Positions 35,359 to 44,640 are shown, numbered from the stretch's first letter. The stretch is DNA of 64,000 bases from Companilactobacillus heilongjiangensis (GCF_000831645.3 NZ_CP012559.1:620001-684000), one strand, 5' to 3'. Program-made: numbers and translations. The notes: generated from the letters alone by a model not told the origin.

Positions 35359-37701
35359 ATGACTGAAGATTGGAAAATTACTTATCGGGATACGCCAACT
35401 GGTGTTAAATCTTATGGACAAGAATCAATCCTCACTCTAGGTAATGGTTATCTAGGATGGCGGGGAGCACCTGTAATTAGCCGTTATAGCGATGATCATT
35501 ATCCCGGTCTATATGTAGCAGGTGTCTTTAATCAAACTAAAACAGAGGTTAATGATCGAGAGGTCATTAATGAAGATTTGGTTAACTTTCCGAATCCACA
35601 ATTATTAAAAGTTACTGTCAATCAAACGCAATTATTGGTTCCTTATAGCGACAGATTGGCACAATTAGATATGGAACACGGTACTTTAGTTGAGAAAATG
35701 ACTTTCCCAATTGATAAAGGTCAGTTGTTTCTCAAGACAACTAAAATCTGTGATCCAGTAAATTACCATCAATTTGCCTTAAAAGTCGAATTGAGTTTGG
35801 ATTTTGAAGCTGATGTAAAAGTCGAATTGGTGATTGATGGCAAAATTCAGAATAAGAATGTTGCTCGTTATCGTAATTTTAATAGTCAGGAGTTTGCCGT
35901 AACTAAGACTTCTGATCACATGTTACAAGGCGAGACGTTACAGTCAGAAATAAACTTTGTGCTTGGAGCTAAGACAACTAGCGATATGACTGATTTTGCG
36001 ACAACTTATACGGATGATTCAGTCATTGATTCGGCGACAGTTCATTTGCAAAAGGATGAGCCGCTCGTGGTTGATCGAGTTATGGCTGTTGCTACCAGTC
36101 ATGAAACAGCTGATGTTTTGAATATTGTTGAAGAATCGCTCAAGCAGGGCAGTTTTGAGAATATTTATCAGATTAATTTGGACCATTGGCAAGAGTTTTG
36201 GCAGAAGTCAGATATTAAACTAACAACTGATGATAAAGATATTCAAAAGTTAATTCGTTTGCATATTTTCCAACTTCATCAAGCTGCTTCAGAGCTATCC
36301 AATCCCCATTTCGATGCCTCAGTTGGATCTCGTGGTCTAACAGGTGAAGGCTATCGTGGGCACATTTTCTGGGATGAATTATTCATGGTTCCTTACTATT
36401 CAGCTAATGAACCTTTGGCTGCTAAGGCGATTATTCAATATCGAATCGACCGTCTGAAAGCTGCTATGGAAAATGCTCATTTACAGTTGGAACATGGAGC
36501 TATGTATCCTTGGCAATCAGCTGGTATCGGGGATGAACAGGCACAATTTATTCACCTTAACCCAATGACAAATTCATGGTATCCTGACAATTCGAGATTG
36601 CAACGTCACGTTTCTCTAGCAATTGTTTACGATCTTTGGAGCTACACTCAAATTACTGGTAAGAATGATTTGTTAGTCAATGGTGGCTTAGATTTACTAC
36701 TACAAACAAGCAAATTCTGGTTGAATAAAGTTGAGTATGACGGTAATAAATATCACTTGTCAGGCGTAATGGGACCGGATGAATTTCACGAAGCTTATCC
36801 TAATACGAAGACTGGTGGATTGTCAGATAACGCCTATACCAATTTGATGTTGGCTTGGTCGTTATCATGGCTATTAGATTTGAAAGATGTTGTTCCCGAG
36901 GCTTTCGAAAAAGCTTGTCAGGAGTCAGATTTCGACAGTGATTTGTTGGCAAAAGCTCAAGAAGTCAGTCAAAACTTGGCAGTTAATGTGACAAGAGACG
37001 GCGTTATCGAACAGTATAATCACTATTTTGAATTGAAAGAATTGGATTTGCCAGCTTATGCAAAGAAGTATGGCGACATTCATCGAATCGATCGAATTTT
37101 GAAGTCAGAAGGCAAGTCATCGAACGACTATCAAGCTGATAAACAAGCCGATACTTTGATGATGATTTATAACTTGGGACCTAAGGTCATGGCTTCAGTG
37201 ATTGAAAAGTTGGGTAATAAGTTGCCAAAAGAATGGCTTTTGCAAAACCGCGATTACTATCTATCCAGAACAGTTCACGGTTCAACCGTTTCCCGTCCAG
37301 TTTATGCCAGTGTTGATGCAGCGTTAGGGGATGCTGATGCAGCTTGGAAGAAACTCAAAGTTGCAGTTAAATCAGATTATGATGATATTCAAGGCGGTAC
37401 CACGGCTGAAGGTATTCATACCGGAGTAATGGGAGCCGATTTGACGGTTATCATGCGTGACTTTGCTGGCGTTCGTTTTGAGGATGATCAATTGAACGTT
37501 AATCCACAATTGCCAACAACTTGGTCGAAATTATCGTTTACGCAAACTTATCGTGGAGTTCAATATCACTTTGATTTCCGTGGTCAGGAGTTGTCGATTA
37601 CAGCTGATCATGATTGTACGGTTAAGGTTGTGGATCAGATGATTTCGTTGAAAGCTAATGAGGCATTTGAGTATAAAATTAAAGAAAATGTTTTGGTATA
37701 A
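35359..37701 (+). CDS. GH65 glycoside phosphorylase, probably trehalose-6-phosphate phosphorylase
   Basis: 780 aa, standard for GH65. N-terminal beta-sandwich (about 1–270), (alpha/alpha)6 barrel with the FWDELFMVPYYS motif (about residue 341) and the catalytic Glu in VMGPDEFHEAYPNTK (about 475), then the C-terminal sheet. Phosphate-binding HGSTVSRPVYA is present. With a PTS delivering trehalose-6-phosphate, the likely reaction is phosphorolysis to glucose-6-phosphate and beta-glucose-1-phosphate. No beta-phosphoglucomutase follows in this window, so that partner must be elsewhere. Maltose phosphorylase is the main alternative by sequence alone. Confidence 0.85.
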   Translation: MTEDWKITYRDTPTGVKSYGQESILTLGNGYLGWRGAPVISRYSDDHYPGLYVAGVFNQTKTEVNDREVINEDLVNFPNPQLLKVTVNQTQLLVPYSDRLAQLDMEHGTLVEKMTFPIDKGQLFLKTTKICDPVNYHQFALKVELSLDFEADVKVELVIDGKIQNKNVARYRNFNSQEFAVTKTSDHMLQGETLQSEINFVLGAKTTSDMTDFATTYTDDSVIDSATVHLQKDEPLVVDRVMAVATSHETADVLNIVEESLKQGSFENIYQINLDHWQEFWQKSDIKLTTDDKDIQKLIRLHIFQLHQAASELSNPHFDASVGSRGLTGEGYRGHIFWDELFMVPYYSANEPLAAKAIIQYRIDRLKAAMENAHLQLEHGAMYPWQSAGIGDEQAQFIHLNPMTNSWYPDNSRLQRHVSLAIVYDLWSYTQITGKNDLLVNGGLDLLLQTSKFWLNKVEYDGNKYHLSGVMGPDEFHEAYPNTKTGGLSDNAYTNLMLAWSLSWLLDLKDVVPEAFEKACQESDFDSDLLAKAQEVSQNLAVNVTRDGVIEQYNHYFELKELDLPAYAKKYGDIHRIDRILKSEGKSSNDYQADKQADTLMMIYNLGPKVMASVIEKLGNKLPKEWLLQNRDYYLSRTVHGSTVSRPVYASVDAALGDADAAWKKLKVAVKSDYDDIQGGTTAEGIHTGVMGADLTVIMRDFAGVRFEDDQLNVNPQLPTTWSKLSFTQTYRGVQYHFDFRGQELSITADHDCTVKVVDQMISLKANEAFEYKIKENVLV

Positions 37702-37742
37702 CAGCGAGAGTGTGACAAAATATGGTCAGCTTTCGAGTATTA

Positions 37743-37794
37743 AAACAAATAGCTCCAGCAATCCGATTTTGGATTGCTGGAGCTATTTGTTTTA
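37743..37794 (+). terminator. Terminator of the trehalose operon
   Basis: Near-perfect 20-bp hairpin, aaatagctccagcaatcc / ggattgctggagctattt, followed by gttttaa; A-rich on the left arm, so it may work in both directions between convergent genes. Confidence 0.9.
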
Positions 37795-37806
37795 AGCGGA
37801 AGCGGT

Positions 37807-38589
37807 TTAAATTTTAACATAGTCAGATGAAATCCACTCAATGTTATTTTCTTTCACTACCTGTGAGATTGGATCGGCAGGTAAGGCATCCGAAATAATG
37901 ACTTTATATTGTGTTAAGGTGTTCATCTTAAAAAAACTTTTCTTGAAAAACTTGGATTTATCAATTAATAGGATTGTTTCCTGTGATTTGTCCATGATAC
38001 TTTTCTTTGAGAATGCTTGGTTCATATTAGATTCATAGACGCTATTTTGATCAATGCCACTAGCGGAGCAAAAAGCTATATCAATATTAAAATGATTGAT
38101 GATTGGGTTTTCAAACTCGCTATTTAATACTGAGGAAGAATTGTGTTGTATTTCACCGCTAGTAATAAAGGTTCTTAAAGTACTGTTGCCGTTGATTGCG
38201 AGTGCATTAGCGACGTTTAGACCATTGGTAACGACAATCAGATTATCGATATTATTGATTAATTCGCATAATTGGAAAACAGTTGAACTGGAGTCTAAGT
38301 AAATACACATTCCCGGTCCAATGAAATCTCTAGCAATTTTTGCCAGGGATTTTTTTTCTTGTATATGTTGTTTCTCACGCAAAATAATATTTTGTTCAAC
38401 GGTGCTGAATGTATTTAAGATGACTTCACCACGCTCTCGTCTAATTAATCCTTGCTTCTCCAAATAAATTAAATCTCTTCTTAGTGTTGATATACTGCAG
38501 AATGTTTCATGAGCTAAATCAGTGGTACTTACTCTCTTTCTTTTTTGAATGATTTCAGTGATTTGCATAATTCGGTCCTGTCTATCCAA
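37807..38589 (-). CDS. DeoR-family regulator of the fucose locus
   Basis: 260 aa. N-terminal DeoR helix-turn-helix: RIMQITEIIQKRKRVSTTDLAHETFCSISTLRRDLIYLEKQGLIRRERG; C-terminal DeoR sensor domain (IYLDSSSTVFQL, VVTNGLNVA, CSASGI, LIDKSKF). Divergent from fucK, so it probably controls the fucose genes, with a phosphorylated intermediate such as fuculose-1-phosphate as a plausible effector. The best start is TTG 38589, five nt after GGAGGAG; longer versions read through the SD. Confidence 0.85.
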   Translation of the reverse strand: MDRQDRIMQITEIIQKRKRVSTTDLAHETFCSISTLRRDLIYLEKQGLIRRERGEVILNTFSTVEQNIILREKQHIQEKKSLAKIARDFIGPGMCIYLDSSSTVFQLCELINNIDNLIVVTNGLNVANALAINGNSTLRTFITSGEIQHNSSSVLNSEFENPIINHFNIDIAFCSASGIDQNSVYESNMNQAFSKKSIMDKSQETILLIDKSKFFKKSFFKMNTLTQYKVIISDALPADPISQVVKENNIEWISSDYVKI

Positions 38590-38676
38590 AGAAACTCCTC
38601 CCCAAATAAAGTAAAGATTTTCCATAAACAGAATAACAACTTTTTGAACAATAGTGAACTAATAACTGGTAAAAGT

Positions 38677-38719
38677 TGAACGAAATTCATTATCCGTTCA
38701 TTCTATGTAACCGGTTCCA
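38677..38719. promoter_or_regulatory. Putative operator and cre site of the fucose operon
   Basis: TGAACG (38677–38682) and CGTTCA (38695–38700) form an inverted repeat that could bind the DeoR regulator. Directly downstream, tgtaaccggttcca (38706–38719) matches the cre consensus at 13 of 14 positions. Both lie in the 184-bp intergenic region between the regulator and fucK. Confidence 0.6.
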
Positions 38720-38773
38720 TTATGATGTTATATTTTCTATGGAAATTCAAAACAAGTGAAATGGAGGGAGGAC

Positions 38774-40192
38774 ATGACAAACGTACTAGCTATGGACTTT
38801 GGTGCGTCGTCTGGTAGAGCCATTGTTGGACGGTATGAAGAGGGTGTAATTCGACTAGACGAAATGTATAGGTTTGAGAATGTGCCGATTCTTTTCGATG
38901 ATAAGTTATCTTGGGACATCAACAAATTGTTTTTACAGATTAAACAGGGATTAAAAAATTCATTAGAAAAATATAAAATTACTAGTTTAGGAATTGACAC
39001 TTGGGGTGTTGATTTTGGATTAATTGATGAATATGGAGATTTAATCGGTGTTCCCATGCACTATCGGGGAGTTGATACTGAAAAGATTCTTGCCAAAGTA
39101 TCGGATTTTATTACCCTACAAGATTTGTATGACAGTACTGGCAATCAGATTATGAAGATTAATACTTTGTTTCAAATTTTATCTATCCGTGAATATTATC
39201 CAGATCAGTATTTCAGAACTAGAAAAATTTTAATGGTATCAGATTTATTTAACTATATGCTGACGGGTAAGATGGCTGCTGAAAGAAGTATTGCTTCAAC
39301 GACACAACTGACTAATCCATATTCAAAGGAATGGTCGAGAACGATAGTTAATAACTTTAACCTCAATTCACAGTTGTTACCAGAGATTGTGGATGAAGGT
39401 AATCAACTTGGATACGTTAAAAAAAGTTTGAACTTTGGCGACATTCAAGTTATCAATGTCTGTCAACATGACACTGCTAGTGCTGTACTCAGTATTCCTG
39501 CAACTGGACCATCCTTGTTTATATCCTGTGGGACATGGTCATTAGTTGGAACCGAGTTGGATCACCCGATATTGAACAAAAAAGCGCTTGAATATAATTT
39601 GACGAATGAGAGTGGGTTCAATAAGACAACCGAGTTTTTGAAGAATTGTACTGGTTTGTGGATTGTTCAGGAACTGAAACGCAATTATCACGAAGATGGA
39701 ATTGAACTTTCATATGAAGAGATTACCAAAATTGTTGAGAACACTACTGTTGAAACATGCTTGATTGATACTGATGATGATTTATTCAATGAACCTGGTG
39801 ATATGCGTGAACGAATTAGTAAATATGCTTCTGAAAGTGGTCAGAAGATTCCCCAAAAATTAGGTGAATTCTTCAAATGTGCATATGAAAGTTTAGCTAA
39901 GAAATATAACGAAACTATTAAAGAAATTGAAGACGCTACTGGAGAGTCATATCAAGATATTCACGTAGTAGGTGGCGGTTCTAAATCTAATTATTTCTGT
40001 CAGCTAATTGCCAATGTAACCCAAAAGGATGTCTTGGCTGGACCAGCTGAGGCAACAGCGTTAGGAAATGTTCTTATGCAATTAATTTCATTGGGTGAGA
40101 TTGAGGATGTTTCGGAAGCACGAAAAATTGTTGCTAATTCGGTTGAAATAAAAAGATTTGAACCTTTAAAAAGTAAATTGATGGAGGAATAA
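38774..40192 (+). CDS. fucK: FGGY-family sugar kinase, probably L-fuculokinase (RhaB-like)
   Basis: 472 aa. FGGY kinase fold: N-terminal LAMDFGASSGRAIVGRYEEG, GIDTWGVDFGLID, CQHDTASAVLSIP and C-terminal HVVGGGSKSNYFCQL with LAGPAEATALGN. By sequence it is of the rhamnulokinase type, but the neighbours are fucose isomerase and fuculose-phosphate aldolase, so L-fuculose is the likely substrate. Start ATG 38774 follows GGAGGGAGGAC; the ATG 18 nt earlier lacks a site. Four nt separate it from fucI. Confidence 0.85.
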   Translation: MTNVLAMDFGASSGRAIVGRYEEGVIRLDEMYRFENVPILFDDKLSWDINKLFLQIKQGLKNSLEKYKITSLGIDTWGVDFGLIDEYGDLIGVPMHYRGVDTEKILAKVSDFITLQDLYDSTGNQIMKINTLFQILSIREYYPDQYFRTRKILMVSDLFNYMLTGKMAAERSIASTTQLTNPYSKEWSRTIVNNFNLNSQLLPEIVDEGNQLGYVKKSLNFGDIQVINVCQHDTASAVLSIPATGPSLFISCGTWSLVGTELDHPILNKKALEYNLTNESGFNKTTEFLKNCTGLWIVQELKRNYHEDGIELSYEEITKIVENTTVETCLIDTDDDLFNEPGDMRERISKYASESGQKIPQKLGEFFKCAYESLAKKYNETIKEIEDATGESYQDIHVVGGGSKSNYFCQLIANVTQKDVLAGPAEATALGNVLMQLISLGEIEDVSEARKIVANSVEIKRFEPLKSKLMEE

Positions 40193-40196
40193 ATTC

Positions 40197-41984
40197 ATGA
40201 ATTCATATCCAAAGATTGGTATCAGACCAACGATTGATGGTCGTCAAGGTGGAGTTAGAGAATCTTTAGAAGAAAAAACAATGGATATGGCTGAAGCAGC
40301 TAAAGCATTGATTGAAAATACATTAAGATATGCCGATGGTACGCCAGTTCAATGTGTTTTGGCTAGTAGAACAATTGGTGGCCGTGGTGATGCGGGTATT
40401 GTTCAGGAAGAATTTATGGGACATAACATCATTGCAACATTATCGGTTACGCCAAGTTGGTGCTATGGTACCGAAACAATGGATTTGGAACCTAATACAA
40501 TCAAGGCAATCTGGGGATTCAATGGAACGGAAAGACCAGGAGCAGTTTACTTGGCAGCTGCCATGAGTGGATATGCTCAAAAAGGTTATCCAGCATTTAA
40601 GATATATGGACATGATGTCCAAGACTTGGATGACAATTCTATTCCTGAAGATGTCAAAGAGAAAATTCTTACTTTTGCTAAAGGCGCCATTGCTATTGGT
40701 CAGATGAAAGGCAAATCATATGTGAATATTGGTGCTTCTTCAATGGGAATCGCTGGTTCACAGGTGGATAGTAATTTCTTTAAAGATTATCTCGGTATGC
40801 CGGTTGAATTTGTCGATATGACCGAAATTCTTCGTCGGATAACTTTAGGTATCTATGATCCTGAAGAATATGAAACAGCTCTTAGATGGATCAAAGACAA
40901 TTGTCGTGAAGGCTTAGATATTAACAAGGGCAAAGATTTTCCAGAAGTCATTACCAAATCAAAAGTAGTACCAGCTGACAAGGATTGGGAGTTTATTGCT
41001 AAACAAGCAATTATTATTCGAGATATTTTATTCGGAAATAAAAGATTAGCTGATATTGGCTGGGAAGAAGAATCCCACGGTCATAATGCCATAGCTGGTG
41101 GATTCCAAGGTCAACGTCAGTGGACAGATTGGTTGCCAAATGGAGATTTCACTGAAGCAATTATGGCTTCAACTTTTGATTGGAACGGTACCCGTCCAGT
41201 AACAGCTTTTGCCACGGAGAATGACACTTTAAACGGTGTATCGATGCTTTTAGGAACACTTTTAACCAATAAAGCTCCAATTTTCTCAGACGTTAGAACT
41301 TACTGGAGTCCAGAAGCTGTCGAGAGAGTTACCGGCAAGAAACCAACTGGAAAAGCCAAGAATGGTTTTCTACATTTAATTAATTCGGGCGCTTCAGCGT
41401 TGGATGGAACAGCAGCTGCTAGGGATGAACAAGGTAACAGAAGTATGAAAGAATTTTGGAATATGACCCAAGCGGATCAAGAAGCTTGTTTGGCTGAAAC
41501 TGACTGGTGTCGAGCAAATTATGAGTATTTCCGTGGCGGTGGTTTTTCATCGCATTTCAAGACAGCAGCAGAGTTACCAGTAACATTGATCAGAATGAAC
41601 TTGGTTCGTGGCGTTGGGCCATCTTTACAAATTGCGGAAGGTTACACGGTTGTTTTGGATGATGATGTTCACAAAATTTTAGATGAACGAACAGACAGAA
41701 CTTGGCCAACAACTTGGTTTGCACCAAATTTAGGTATGGCAGGATTTGAAACAACTTATGATGTTATGAATCATTGGGGTTCTAATCACTGTGCGTTTGT
41801 TCAAGGACATATCGGTGCAGATTTGATAACAATGGCAAGCATGTTGAGAATCCCAGTTGTTTTACATAATGTTCCAAGTGAAAAGATTTTCCGACCAAGT
41901 ATGTTTGATGGCTTTGGAACAAAGAATTTAGAGGCTGCCGATTTTGAAGCATGTGAAAAATTAGGACCATTTTACAAAAACTAG
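40197..41984 (+). CDS. fucI: L-fucose isomerase
   Basis: 595 aa, the normal FucI length. N-terminal YPKIGIRPTIDGRQGGVRESLE and the metal/active-site segments VTPSWCYGTETMD, IWGFNGTERPGAVYLAAA, GVSMLLGTLLTNKAPIFSDVRTYWSPE and HWGSNHCAFVQGHIGADLITMASMLRIP match the family. Converts L-fucose to L-fuculose using Mn2+. It is second in the fucK–fucI–fucA run. The enzyme also accepts D-arabinose in other organisms. Confidence 0.94.
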   Translation: MNSYPKIGIRPTIDGRQGGVRESLEEKTMDMAEAAKALIENTLRYADGTPVQCVLASRTIGGRGDAGIVQEEFMGHNIIATLSVTPSWCYGTETMDLEPNTIKAIWGFNGTERPGAVYLAAAMSGYAQKGYPAFKIYGHDVQDLDDNSIPEDVKEKILTFAKGAIAIGQMKGKSYVNIGASSMGIAGSQVDSNFFKDYLGMPVEFVDMTEILRRITLGIYDPEEYETALRWIKDNCREGLDINKGKDFPEVITKSKVVPADKDWEFIAKQAIIIRDILFGNKRLADIGWEEESHGHNAIAGGFQGQRQWTDWLPNGDFTEAIMASTFDWNGTRPVTAFATENDTLNGVSMLLGTLLTNKAPIFSDVRTYWSPEAVERVTGKKPTGKAKNGFLHLINSGASALDGTAAARDEQGNRSMKEFWNMTQADQEACLAETDWCRANYEYFRGGGFSSHFKTAAELPVTLIRMNLVRGVGPSLQIAEGYTVVLDDDVHKILDERTDRTWPTTWFAPNLGMAGFETTYDVMNHWGSNHCAFVQGHIGADLITMASMLRIPVVLHNVPSEKIFRPSMFDGFGTKNLEAADFEACEKLGPFYKN

Positions 41985-42003
41985 TTAGTGAGGAATGACA
42001 ACA

Positions 42004-42648
42004 ATGTTAATGGAAAAGGAACGCGAGCAATTAATTGAGTACGGCAAAAAATTAGTTGAAACTGAGTTAACTAAAGGTACTGGTGGAAACCTAAGTATCT
42101 ACGATCGTAAAAATGGTCAAATTGCGATTACACCTTCAGGAATAGATTTCAATAAGATAAAAAAATCGGACATTGTGATTTTAGATATTGATGGAAATGT
42201 TATCGATGGTGACACAGTTCCTTCCAGTGAATGGCAGATGCATTTGAAAGAATATCAAGAACGAACCGATATGGATGCAATTATTCATGCTCATACAACA
42301 TATGCCACAGTTCTATCAGTTTTACATTCACCATTGCCTGCATCGCACTATATGATTGCCGTTGCTGGTAAAGATGTGCGAGTTGCAGAATACGCAACAT
42401 ATGGCAGTAAAGAGTTAGCGGATAATTCATTTGAAGCAATGAAAGATCGTAAAGCTGTGATCCTAGCTAATCATGGATTGTTAGCAGGTTCTTATAATAT
42501 TGCCAATGCTTTTAACGTTATTGAGGAAATTGAATATTGTGCAAAGATTTATTGCATTGCCAGAAGTATTGGTACACCAGTTGTTCTTCCTGATGAAGAA
42601 ATGGAATTAATGGCTAAGAAGTTTGAGGATTACGGCCAAGTTAAATAG
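42004..42648 (+). CDS. fucA: L-fuculose-1-phosphate aldolase (class II)
   Basis: 214 aa. Class II aldolase/adducin fold: TKGTGGNLSIYDRKNGQIAITPSGIDF (phosphate loop), PSSEWQMHLKEYQERTDMDAIIHAHTTYATVLS (catalytic Glu, then two zinc His in HAH) and ILANHGLLAGS (third zinc His). Splits fuculose-1-phosphate into lactaldehyde and DHAP. ATG 42004 has GAGG at a suitable distance; ATG 41995 is too close to it. Its downstream region is the composite repeat with IS110. Confidence 0.9.
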   Translation: MLMEKEREQLIEYGKKLVETELTKGTGGNLSIYDRKNGQIAITPSGIDFNKIKKSDIVILDIDGNVIDGDTVPSSEWQMHLKEYQERTDMDAIIHAHTTYATVLSVLHSPLPASHYMIAVAGKDVRVAEYATYGSKELADNSFEAMKDRKAVILANHGLLAGSYNIANAFNVIEEIEYCAKIYCIARSIGTPVVLPDEEMELMAKKFEDYGQVK

Positions 42649-42946
42649 TCGTTTTAAATAACTTGAAGGGGGTTGTTGCTAGACGACTTTTAATAAAGCA
42701 GGATTTATAAGGGATATTCATTAAATTAGATAGAAAATACGCATGGTGAGAGTTAAATATGCCGTCTCCAGAGCTGGAAAATATTCACAAGCTGTGCGGA
42801 CCGGCCCGAGCCAAAATGCGGTCTCGAACCTCGGTTCCTACGATTAGTCAAGTGAGAATCAGGAAAATGAGAGTATTCTAAACAGTACTTCATAACTTAT
42901 GACTTTAAAATTATGAAGGTAAGAGTTAGTATTTGGAATAGAGATA

Positions 42947-44164
42947 CTAGAGTGTCTCTATGGACCTTGAGTCCGTATATGCATAAGCATATTTAGTCTT
43001 GTTTCTAATCATGGAGAACAGACATTTCAGTGTCTTGTTCATGCAAGCCACTGTGGCAACCTTGTCCCTTTTAGGGACGGGTTGCCTTTTTAGTTTGTAG
43101 TAATAGTCCACGATGTGATTAGGTGCAGCTGCTTGTTGCTTTATCATATTTCTGACAGTGAGGAATAGAATCTCTCTTGCTTTGGGATTTCCACGTTTAT
43201 TTATGTGATCTTTTCTGAGATACTGACCAGATTGGTACCTAATAAGGTCAATCCCAACGTAAGCATTCAATTGATTAGAAGTATCAAATCTGGCGAAATC
43301 TCCGATTTCACCCAGTAACATGGCAGCTGTTAATTCACCAATGCCTGGCATTGAAGCAATAATTTCAAATTCGGGTAATGTTTTTCCGAGTTGAATCATT
43401 TGTTTTCTAAGTTTTCTTTTTTCAATAGTGAGGTCTTTTAATTTACGTGCATAATATTTAACTTCTTGCACTTGAACATTATCTACACGTACTGCTGGAG
43501 AGCTATTCTTAGCAAAGACTATTAACTTTTCAGCATACTCCAGTGCTTTATCACTGGAGATTTTTTTATCGGTCTTACTCATCAAAATATTCTTTAATTT
43601 TGTCCTAGAAATACCAGACACTAAATCAGGATGCGGAAAAAGACTAACCAAATTTAAAGATAGAATAGATGTCTTATTAGTAAACAGTTGTTCCATTTCT
43701 GGAAACGTCTGTTGTAACTCGTTATGTAATTCAACTTTATTGAATTTACGAGAGTCTTCGACTCTCTCGTAAAATCTACACCATTCTCTAAGATCTAGAT
43801 ATTTAGGATTTTGAAATGCCATCAACCGATAACTATTATCATAGGCGCTAAGAGCTATCTTATGCGCATCTTTATTATCGGTTTTAACACGACGCAAATT
43901 CTCTGTCTTGAGGTGTAATTCAAGAGGATTTAACAAAGCATAGGGTATCTTATTATCCCTGCAAAATCTTTCTATGGGGCGAGAGTATATACCCGTAGCC
44001 TCAAAATAAAAAGTTGGATTATTAGCACGTTTAACGGTTTCGCTTAGTTTGGCGAAACCTAGTTTATTATGTTCAAAATCAAATTCTTTCACGCAGTTAC
44101 CATCGCTGTAATGCACACAATAACTGTGTCCTTTGGACACATCTAAAGCAATTATATCTGACAT
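42947..44164 (-). CDS. IS110-family DEDD recombinase (transposase)
   Basis: 405 aa. N-terminal RuvC-like DEDD domain: IALDVSKGHS (Asp8), FYFEATGIYS (Glu55), VKTDNKDAHKIA (Asp96, Asp99). Coiled-coil linker around KDLTIEKRKLRKQMIQLGKTL. C-terminal Transposase_20 domain: SMPGIGELTAAMLLGEIGDFARFDTSNQLNAYVGIDL. ATG 44164 has GAAAGGAAA upstream; reading further upstream would enter the bridge RNA. The frame is intact, so the enzyme may be active. IS110 recombinases act with a bridge RNA to pair donor and target DNA. Confidence 0.92.
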   Translation of the reverse strand: MSDIIALDVSKGHSYCVHYSDGNCVKEFDFEHNKLGFAKLSETVKRANNPTFYFEATGIYSRPIERFCRDNKIPYALLNPLELHLKTENLRRVKTDNKDAHKIALSAYDNSYRLMAFQNPKYLDLREWCRFYERVEDSRKFNKVELHNELQQTFPEMEQLFTNKTSILSLNLVSLFPHPDLVSGISRTKLKNILMSKTDKKISSDKALEYAEKLIVFAKNSSPAVRVDNVQVQEVKYYARKLKDLTIEKRKLRKQMIQLGKTLPEFEIIASMPGIGELTAAMLLGEIGDFARFDTSNQLNAYVGIDLIRYQSGQYLRKDHINKRGNPKAREILFLTVRNMIKQQAAAPNHIVDYYYKLKRQPVPKRDKVATVACMNKTLKCLFSMIRNKTKYAYAYTDSRSIETL

Positions 44165-44199
44165 ATTTTTCCTTTCTAAAGCTATCCGTATCAACATTT

Positions 44200-44330
44200 C
44201 GAATCTCATTTCCTAAACACGAACTCGAAGTCCCACAACCTAAAACCTGATTAAAGAAATGAAGATAACGGAGATCATTTTTTAATACGGACTCGAAGTC
44301 CCGAGGTTCATGCACGATCTTAGCTTTGTC
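44200..44330 (-). ncRNA. Candidate bridge RNA of the IS110 element
   Basis: Minus-strand leader with two loops, each with an apical hairpin built on GGGACUUCGAG. Loop 1 is closed by agatc/gatct (44316–44320 with 44272–44276). It contains gaacctcgg (44301–44309), identical to the target left of the TT core, and uuaaaa (44280–44285), able to pair with ttttga on the right with one G·U. Loop 2 is closed by tcatttc/gaaatga. It contains uuagguugu (44235–44243), identical to the IS right end 44387–44395, and uaggaa (44210–44215), complementary to ttccta at the left end 42835–42840. Ends are approximate. Confidence 0.85.
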
Positions 44331-44640
44331 TCCAGTGTACAAAAAAAGTTCTAAGAGAAGAAATTGATCTTCCCTCAGAACTAATCTTAGGTTGTTTTGA
44401 AGCCTTGACACAGTCCGTCAAGGCTCCAAACACGCCCGGTGGTATAAGAACGGGATAAATCTCCCATTCTTATACCACTACCACGGCACACAAATATTTC
44501 CCAGCTCTTCCGACTAATTAATCGTTATTAGTTGAAGGTAAAAGTACTTGATCAATTTTGGACTATGAAATGTTTGTAATAGGTTATCAGCTATCATCAC
44601 GCGTAAAAAAAATATATTTTATGAACAAGGAGAGGGAAAA

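Larger units (their letters stand above)
42837..44394 (-). mobile_element. IS110-family insertion sequence with bridge RNA
   Basis: About 1.56 kb between TT dinucleotides 42835–42836 and 44395–44396. Inverted repeats near the ends: cctacgattagt (42837) and actaatcttagg (44380–44391). It encodes one DEDD recombinase on the minus strand, with 230 nt upstream and 110 nt downstream non-coding. Joining the ends through the core would create TTGACT–16 bp–TAAGAT reading into the leader, i.e. a junction promoter, as described for circular IS110 intermediates. Confidence 0.88.
42761..44517 (-). repeat. Cloverleaf repeat copy 12, split by IS110
   Basis: The left half runs from gccgtctccag to cctcgg (42761–42834) plus the TT core. 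The right half starts ttgaagcc at 44397 and ends cttccgactaatta. Outer stem agagctggaaaatatt (42770–42785) pairs with aatatttcccagctct (44493–44508) with one mismatch across the insertion. Joining the halves restores gaacctcggttttgaagcc, as in copy 7. Confidence 0.88.
42737..44604 (-). mobile_element. MITE-like composite repeat, interrupted by IS110
   Basis: Outer arms atacgcatggtgag (left) and atcatcacgcgt (right) match the 305-bp unit at 12668 in reverse orientation. Without the IS110 insertion the unit is about 308 bp. Flanks atagaaaat and aaaaaaaat agree at 7 of 9 positions, a possible decayed target duplication. Confidence 0.65.

Noticed and set aside
38774-40192. Calling the kinase rhamnulokinase (RhaB)
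   Set aside because: Sequence is RhaB-like, but neighbours are fucose isomerase and fuculose-phosphate aldolase and no rhamnose gene is present.
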